A program made the position numbers and the translations under genes. 64,000 nt of DNA from Butyricimonas faecalis (lineage in GTDB: Bacteria; Bacteroidota; Bacteroidia; Bacteroidales; Marinifilaceae): assembly GCF_003991565.1 (NCBI RefSeq), contig NZ_CP032819.1, forward strand, positions 2,356,001-2,420,000. The letters are read 5' to 3'. Within the stretch, counting starts at the first letter, position 1. The number at the start of each line of letters is the position of its first letter. Below, piece after piece: positions 59,241-64,000 of this stretch. The notes below the pieces were generated by a model, which saw nothing but the letters and a program-made list of their open reading frames with translations, had not been told where the DNA came from and did no database searches.

Positions 59241-62200
59241 TCAGTGTTTACGGTAGATCACATAATAAATCAACGGTATAAAGAACAAACTGACAATCGT
59301 CCCGACACTCATACCGATAATAATAGAAAGAGACAACGGGTATTGCAGGTCTGACCCCATATCCACCCGGTTCAAGAAGGGAGCAATAGCCAGTATCGTC
59401 GTCAGCGAGGTCATGATGATCGGTTTTAACCGACTGTGACCAGCGACAAAAACCGCCTTTAGTAACGGCATTCCGTTTTTACGAAGGCGATTAATCGTAT
59501 CCACTTTCAGAATAGAATCATTGATAATAATGCCACTCATCACGACCAAACCTATCATTGACATGATATTCAAACTCTCGCCAAATATCCAAAGCCCAAA
59601 CAAAACGAAGAAAATATCAACCACAATTTCTGATAGAATAATAAGCGGCTGTATGATACTTTCAAACTGGGCCGCAAGAATAAAATAGAGTAACGAAATA
59701 GCAACCAACAGGATAACGATCAACTCCCGAATACTCTCCCGACTCGAAAAATACTCTCCCGTAAAGGTCACGAAAAAGTCCTTATCCTCCTTAACAACCT
59801 CTTCTACCGTCTCCATCACCCGTTTCACGTCAGCATCGTCCACATCTATAACAACCGGGTAATAATCCCCCCCACTACCGGAATAAAGTTTCTTAAAATC
59901 CTCGCCTTTTGTCTCGTTGATTACCATTGAGAGAGGAATTTCAACCCCATTACGATTACGCACCTTGCCCGACAAAATATCCGATGCCTCGGCCCGCGTA
60001 TCACCCGTGGTCACGGGAACGGAATACCCCCCTTGATTAATACGAAACAAGGTATTCTGGCTAATCATATTTTTCATTTTCGCGTAAACATCACCGAACG
60101 TGACCTCATGGATTGCCATTGCCTCCACATCAGCAATATAACGAATATTCTGTTCCATCATCGCCGGAGGGATCAACACGTCCGGCAGGGCTTTTTCTAT
60201 CTTGTTGACCACACGAGTTACCTGCTCTACCGTCGGAGCCTGTCCTTCCTTACTATGCAATCTTGCAACAAGCGTGTTTCCTTTTTCCGCGAATATCATA
60301 TTAAAAATATTGCCGGAAACTTGAAAAGAAACTTGTGCTTTCGGGTAATTCGAAACCACGTAATCTGAAATTTTCCGTTCTATCCGTTTCAAGCTCTCGG
60401 CATCTTTAGCCTTAATATAGATCACGCTTTCAGAAGGAGTGATCTCTTGGGTATGTGACATCAAAAACTGTTGAACACCCACCATCGAAGTTGTTTGCAA
60501 AATAAAACTATCTACCTGTGCCAACAGTCTATAAACACGCAGATCATTTTCTTCCAAAGAAATACCGCTATTCCAATCAATTGTCAAAATCGTATCATCA
60601 TGCGATATACGAGGCAAGCGACTCTTCTCCACCATTTGATAAACGAAATAAGCAAGAGGAACAAGTAGTACAAACCCGATAATCAGCAACCGACCATGAC
60701 GTAACGTCCATTTTAACCCGATCTCGTACGGACGATAGTAGTCAAACGTGAAGCATCTTGCGATAAACCGATTCTCCGTCCATGCCGAACGTTTGCGATA
60801 CATCAGATAAAAATACACGGGCAGAACAAGCACCGACACCAATAATGACGCGAACAAAGCAACCGTCACGGCCATTGCCTGATCATAGAAAAGTGCGCCG
60901 GCCGTACCACTTAAAAAAATCAGCGGCAAAAAAACGGAACAAGTAGTCAGCACACTACTCAACATCGGGGTAAAAACCTCCCCCACCGCCCTGGAAATAG
61001 CATCATCAAGCCGCAATCCTAATCGCCACTTCTGAAATATATTATCTATAACAATAATCGAGTTATCGACCATCATTCCCGTCCCGAGAATCAACCCCGA
61101 TAGCGATATAATATTCAGAGATATACCCAAAACATGAAAAGCCAAAAGCGTGACCACAAGTGACAACGGAATGGTTATAACAATCAGTACCGGCGAACGC
61201 AAATCCTTCATAAATAAAAAGATAATTAATGCCGCCAGAATAGCACCGACCAATAGATTACTACTCAAATTATCCATGGAATACGATAACAATTTGGTCT
61301 GATCCCGTGTCAACTCAAACCGGATATTAGGATATTCCCTCTCCAAATCAGCAATCAACGTGGCAATACTTTCCTGCAAATCAGCCATCTTGGCATCGTT
61401 CTGTTTTATAATTGCCAACGTAACAGCCGGATCATCACCACTACGTACCAAACCGTTCCGTTTCGCCGGACGCTCCACGATTTCACACAACTCTTTGAAT
61501 TGATAAATTCGCCCGTTATGATTGATATATATATTCTCAATATCTTCTTTCGAGATAATCCGGGAATCAAAGTGAATACTGTAACGATATTCTCCGTCTT
61601 TAATACTTAATGCTCCTAAGGATACATTATTATTGTTAATCGCCTTTTCAAGCAAATTAATACCCACGCCCATAGAAGTCAACTTCGTGTAATCAGGAAT
61701 ACAGAGTAGCTCGGGGGTTACAACACCACTCATATCAACCATCGCCGTCTGTGGTAGTTGTTCGATACGTTTTGAAATAACATCCCGGGCAAATTGCCCC
61801 AGTTCACTGAAATCAATTCCGGCCTCACGCGGCCTGTCATGCTCTTTGGGCGCCACGTTTTTTAACGACAGGTTAAGATAAAAAGCCGGGATATCGGTCA
61901 CACTGGCCTTGATCACCTTGGGACGTTCTATATCTTTGGGTAATGTCGCGACAGCTCGATCCAACTTCTCGTTCACGTCAATAAAAATGATGTCAACATT
62001 ACTGTTCGGCTCAAAATCCATATATATAGCTCCCGCATCCGCTCGCGCTTCTGCCGTTATATTTTTCAATCCGGTCACCTGAGACAACTGATTTTTCAAC
62101 GGTTTCAAAAGCGTGTTATCCACCTCCCGAACCGACAAACCGGGAGCCGACACCTGGATCGTGATCTGCGGGATATCAATAGCGGGCATAAGCGACACGG

Positions 62201-62291
62201 GCAGGTACCCCATCGCCACGATACTCAACACCACGATCGCGACAACGCTCATGGTAACCCCAATAGGACGCTTTAACAATTCCTTTATCAT
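59241..62291 (-). CDS. RND-family efflux permease, first of a tandem pair
   Basis: 1,016-residue inner-membrane permease of the AcrB/HAE-1 type. N-terminus KRPIGVTMSVVAIVVLSIVA and MGYLPVSLMPAIDIPQITIQ, then PGLSVREVDNTLLKPLKNQL as the first porter helix. Helix 4 has SGLILGTGMMVDNSIIVIDN, helix 10 VVMSGIIINDSILKVDTINR. Size and topology are normal. It follows the adaptor gene after 2 bases and precedes the second permease by 4, so all are one operon. Heavy-metal and drug subtypes cannot be separated from sequence alone; the VDN in helix 4 is common in Bacteroidetes RND pumps. Confidence 0.93.
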   Translation of the reverse strand: MIKELLKRPIGVTMSVVAIVVLSIVAMGYLPVSLMPAIDIPQITIQVSAPGLSVREVDNTLLKPLKNQLSQVTGLKNITAEARADAGAIYMDFEPNSNVDIIFIDVNEKLDRAVATLPKDIERPKVIKASVTDIPAFYLNLSLKNVAPKEHDRPREAGIDFSELGQFARDVISKRIEQLPQTAMVDMSGVVTPELLCIPDYTKLTSMGVGINLLEKAINNNNVSLGALSIKDGEYRYSIHFDSRIISKEDIENIYINHNGRIYQFKELCEIVERPAKRNGLVRSGDDPAVTLAIIKQNDAKMADLQESIATLIADLEREYPNIRFELTRDQTKLLSYSMDNLSSNLLVGAILAALIIFLFMKDLRSPVLIVITIPLSLVVTLLAFHVLGISLNIISLSGLILGTGMMVDNSIIVIDNIFQKWRLGLRLDDAISRAVGEVFTPMLSSVLTTCSVFLPLIFLSGTAGALFYDQAMAVTVALFASLLVSVLVLPVYFYLMYRKRSAWTENRFIARCFTFDYYRPYEIGLKWTLRHGRLLIIGFVLLVPLAYFVYQMVEKSRLPRISHDDTILTIDWNSGISLEENDLRVYRLLAQVDSFILQTTSMVGVQQFLMSHTQEITPSESVIYIKAKDAESLKRIERKISDYVVSNYPKAQVSFQVSGNIFNMIFAEKGNTLVARLHSKEGQAPTVEQVTRVVNKIEKALPDVLIPPAMMEQNIRYIADVEAMAIHEVTFGDVYAKMKNMISQNTLFRINQGGYSVPVTTGDTRAEASDILSGKVRNRNGVEIPLSMVINETKGEDFKKLYSGSGGDYYPVVIDVDDADVKRVMETVEEVVKEDKDFFVTFTGEYFSSRESIRELIVILLVAISLLYFILAAQFESIIQPLIILSEIVVDIFFVLFGLWIFGESLNIMSMIGLVVMSGIIINDSILKVDTINRLRKNGMPLLKAVFVAGHSRLKPIIMTSLTTILAIAPFLNRVDMGSDLQYPLSLSIIIGMSVGTIVSLFFIPLIYYVIYRKH

Positions 62292-62293
62292 GA

Positions 62294-63379
62294 TTACCGT
62301 CTATTATTAGGTGTCACATCCGTTCCGTCGGCAAGATTCAAATTATTGGATGTAATAACAACATCCTCTTCCGAAATAACCGTCTGTTTCTTTTCACTCC
62401 CTTTAATCACGTGAGAATCAATATTCGACATCACGACATCAACATACGTCCAAACCGCTTTCCCCTCACGGTAACAGAACATCACCTGGAAACCATCCCG
62501 CAGCACCACTGCGTCCTTGGGAACCACGAAACTATTCTTAATCTCTCGCTCAAGTATAATCTTCACGTTCATCCCTTCCATCAAGTAACGGTCAGCATTA
62601 CGCACCCTTGCACGAATCTTCACCTGTCCGTGTTCATCAATCAAGGGATTTATCTCTGTCACATCTCCATAAAACGTCTTTTCATCATTAATAAACGGGA
62701 TAATCTTCACATGTTGCCCTTTTGTCACCTCTTCGATCTCCGCCTCCAATATACTGAACTCGACATCAAAATACGAATCGTCAATTAACGTACATAACTT
62801 ATTGGCGGAACGATCATATATCTTGGCATCCAGATTGGCAATACGCCCACTGAAAGGAGCAATCAAATAACAACTTGCCAAACGGCGTTTTGCTGCCTCC
62901 AACTGATCAATCGCGTTATCATAACCGGACGAAATCTTCACATTCCGCAGGATAGCCGTCGGAATCCCTGTCGTGTCGGACGAGTACCCCTGCCCGATCA
63001 GTTTATCCTGCAAATCTATATTAGCCTTTTCCATGGCTCGACGACTCTTTTCCAATTCCACCAGTGCCTCCTTGTTATCAAGGGTTGCCAACACCGATCC
63101 TTTTTTCACGTATCCCCCGTTACTTCCGTTGATCGCGGTAATCACGCCCGTACCGTCAAAACTGAGATCGCTTTTAAAAACCGCACGCAACTTACCGTTA
63201 CACACGATCTGTTTCTGGAAAGTCCGTTTTTTCAACACTAGCGTGTCAACCGTGATTAACGGACTCTGGCTTTCACTTTTACCGATTTCTTTCTCGTCTT
63301 TCTTTTTTTCGTTACCGCAAGCGATCGCCCCCAGCACGATCACGCTCAACAACAGGCTTCTATACAGGTTCATTTTCAT
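62294..63379 (-). CDS. RND efflux periplasmic adaptor lipoprotein (MFP)
   Basis: 361-residue membrane-fusion protein anchored by lipid at C21 (signal MKMNLYRSLLLSVIVLGAIAC). It bridges the RND permeases and the TolC-like channel. The lipoyl and hairpin region reads ITAINGSNGGYVKKGSVLAT and LDNKEALVELEKSRRAMEKA, with the second lipoyl half in CYLIAPFSGRIANLDAKIYD. The beta-barrel domain follows (FDVEFSILEAEIEEVTKGQH). The frame can begin at a GTG at 63397; I chose the ATG at 63379 because it starts the signal peptide directly. The hairpin is short, typical of adaptors of the CusB/HAE family. Confidence 0.92.
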   Translation of the reverse strand: MKMNLYRSLLLSVIVLGAIACGNEKKKDEKEIGKSESQSPLITVDTLVLKKRTFQKQIVCNGKLRAVFKSDLSFDGTGVITAINGSNGGYVKKGSVLATLDNKEALVELEKSRRAMEKANIDLQDKLIGQGYSSDTTGIPTAILRNVKISSGYDNAIDQLEAAKRRLASCYLIAPFSGRIANLDAKIYDRSANKLCTLIDDSYFDVEFSILEAEIEEVTKGQHVKIIPFINDEKTFYGDVTEINPLIDEHGQVKIRARVRNADRYLMEGMNVKIILEREIKNSFVVPKDAVVLRDGFQVMFCYREGKAVWTYVDVVMSNIDSHVIKGSEKKQTVISEEDVVITSNNLNLADGTDVTPNNRR

Positions 63380-63403
63380 TATCATTAGTATTTTCACGAG
63401 TGA

Positions 63404-64000
63404 CTATTTCTCTACTATTTTATCAAATTCAGCACTGATATCTCTTTTGGATATAAAATCGTACAGGGACAACTTGCGCAATTCGAAATAAGCGTTCCAG
63501 AACGTACGCAGTTGATTGATATACTGCTCGCTGGCACTATCCAGTTCCTTTTGGGCCGTGTTCAGGTCCGTTACCGTGATCCCCCCGTTCTGGAAACGTT
63601 TTTTGGTGATATCGTAACGCTCCTCCGCAACCTGTAAGGCTTTGGCTGATATATTACACTGCCGGGCTTGATTGTTGAATTGCATCACCTTGATCCGGAT
63701 ATCCTGCTGGAATTTTGTCTCCTCTTGTTCCAGTTCCGTCCGGGCCAGGCGAGCCTCCGCTTCAGCCATCTTGACACGCCCGCGGCTCATTCCCCAGTCG
63801 TAGATGGGCATGGACAAGGATAACCCGACTACCTCGCGGTCTTTCAAGCGACTGTACACTCCTTGCAGGTCATCCCCGGTTTGTGAGAATCCCAGGTTAG
63901 CCCTCAATTCCACCTGGATCCCCCGGTCTGCTTTGGCCTGAGCCACGCTTTTCAACGAGTTCAATTCTTTTATTTTAAGCGACAAGTTGTGAGAAGAGTT
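63404..64000 (-). CDS. TolC-family outer-membrane factor (5' end cut by window edge)
   Basis: C-terminal 198 residues of an outer-membrane efflux channel; the frame is open to position 64000 in the upstream direction, so the N-terminal half lies beyond the window. The visible part is the second TolC repeat: SVAQAKADRGIQVELRANLG, VGLSLSMPIYDWGMSRGRVK (the outer-membrane strand motif LSMPIYDWG) and two long helices with AEERYDITKKRFQNGGITVT and DLNTAQKELDSASEQYINQL. It is first of the operon TolC-adaptor-RND-RND, with 24 bases to the adaptor ATG. Its promoter is outside the window. Confidence 0.93.
   Translation of the reverse strand, partial: NSSHNLSLKIKELNSLKSVAQAKADRGIQVELRANLGFSQTGDDLQGVYSRLKDREVVGLSLSMPIYDWGMSRGRVKMAEAEARLARTELEQEETKFQQDIRIKVMQFNNQARQCNISAKALQVAEERYDITKKRFQNGGITVTDLNTAQKELDSASEQYINQLRTFWNAYFELRKLSLYDFISKRDISAEFDKIVEK

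Overview
The window is chromosomal DNA from a Bacteroidales bacterium. The evidence is the number of SusC/SusD pairs, FecI/FecR-type regulators, lipoproteins with a Cys-terminated signal, genes without purine-rich Shine-Dalgarno sites, and promoters of the Bacteroidetes type (-33 TTG/TTTG, -7 TAnnTTTG). The 16S gene, read on the minus strand, looks like the Odoribacteraceae and most like Butyricimonas. That placement is from memory of the gene and was not computed.

Layout. 1-4108: glycerol-3-phosphate module, with glpT (cut by the window edge) and glpD on the minus strand and a divergent DeoR/GlpR-type regulator. 4164-9833: one complete rRNA operon on the minus strand, in the order promoters P2 and P1, boxA, 16S, tRNA-Ile, tRNA-Ala, boxA, 23S, 5S, hairpin, tRNA-Met. 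Stems that bracket 16S and 23S are visible. 9864-10309: a gene-free stretch rich in inverted repeats. 10310-21290: surface-signalling and uptake locus 1 (minus strand) with an ECF sigma factor, a FecR anti-sigma factor broken in an A8 run, a SusC with an STN domain, SusD, a metallopeptidase-like lipoprotein without HExxH, and a 903-residue zinc metallopeptidase. 21589-24670: hisS and hutH. 25002-30703: an alpha-2-macroglobulin-like protein split in two by a one-base frameshift. 30760-33080: an RprX/RprY-like two-component pair. 33241-37204: three envelope lipoproteins, one of them a thioredoxin-fold protein with no CxxC. 37317-45889: housekeeping genes (alaS, M23 peptidase, MerR regulator, NIF3, zinc-ribbon coiled coil, valS). 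46447-55843: surface-signalling and uptake locus 2 (TlpA-like protein, unknown lipoprotein, FAS1 lipoprotein, SusD, SusC with STN, FecR, and a divergent ECF sigma factor). 55985-64000: a tripartite efflux operon with a TolC-like factor (cut by the window edge), an adaptor lipoprotein and two different RND permeases.

How the parts fit. Both Sus loci follow the FecI/FecR/FecA plan: the STN domain of the SusC receptor should contact the C-terminal domain of FecR in the periplasm when substrate is bound, which releases the sigma factor that transcribes the receptor operon. Locus 1 carries two protease-type genes, so a protein or peptide substrate is the simplest guess. Locus 2 ends in a thiol-disulfide protein and two lipoproteins of uncertain role, and its substrate cannot be read from sequence.

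I did not find a clearly unprecedented system. The most unusual items are the broken FecR in locus 1, several envelope proteins that keep a fold but have lost the catalytic motif (metallopeptidase-like lipoprotein, thioredoxin-like lipoprotein, thioester-less macroglobulin), the tandem rRNA promoters with periodic A-tracts, and the repeat-rich region upstream of the rRNA operon. Both frameshifts lie in runs of A, so sequencing error must be excluded first. Nothing suggests a prophage, insertion sequence, CRISPR array or integrated element in this window.
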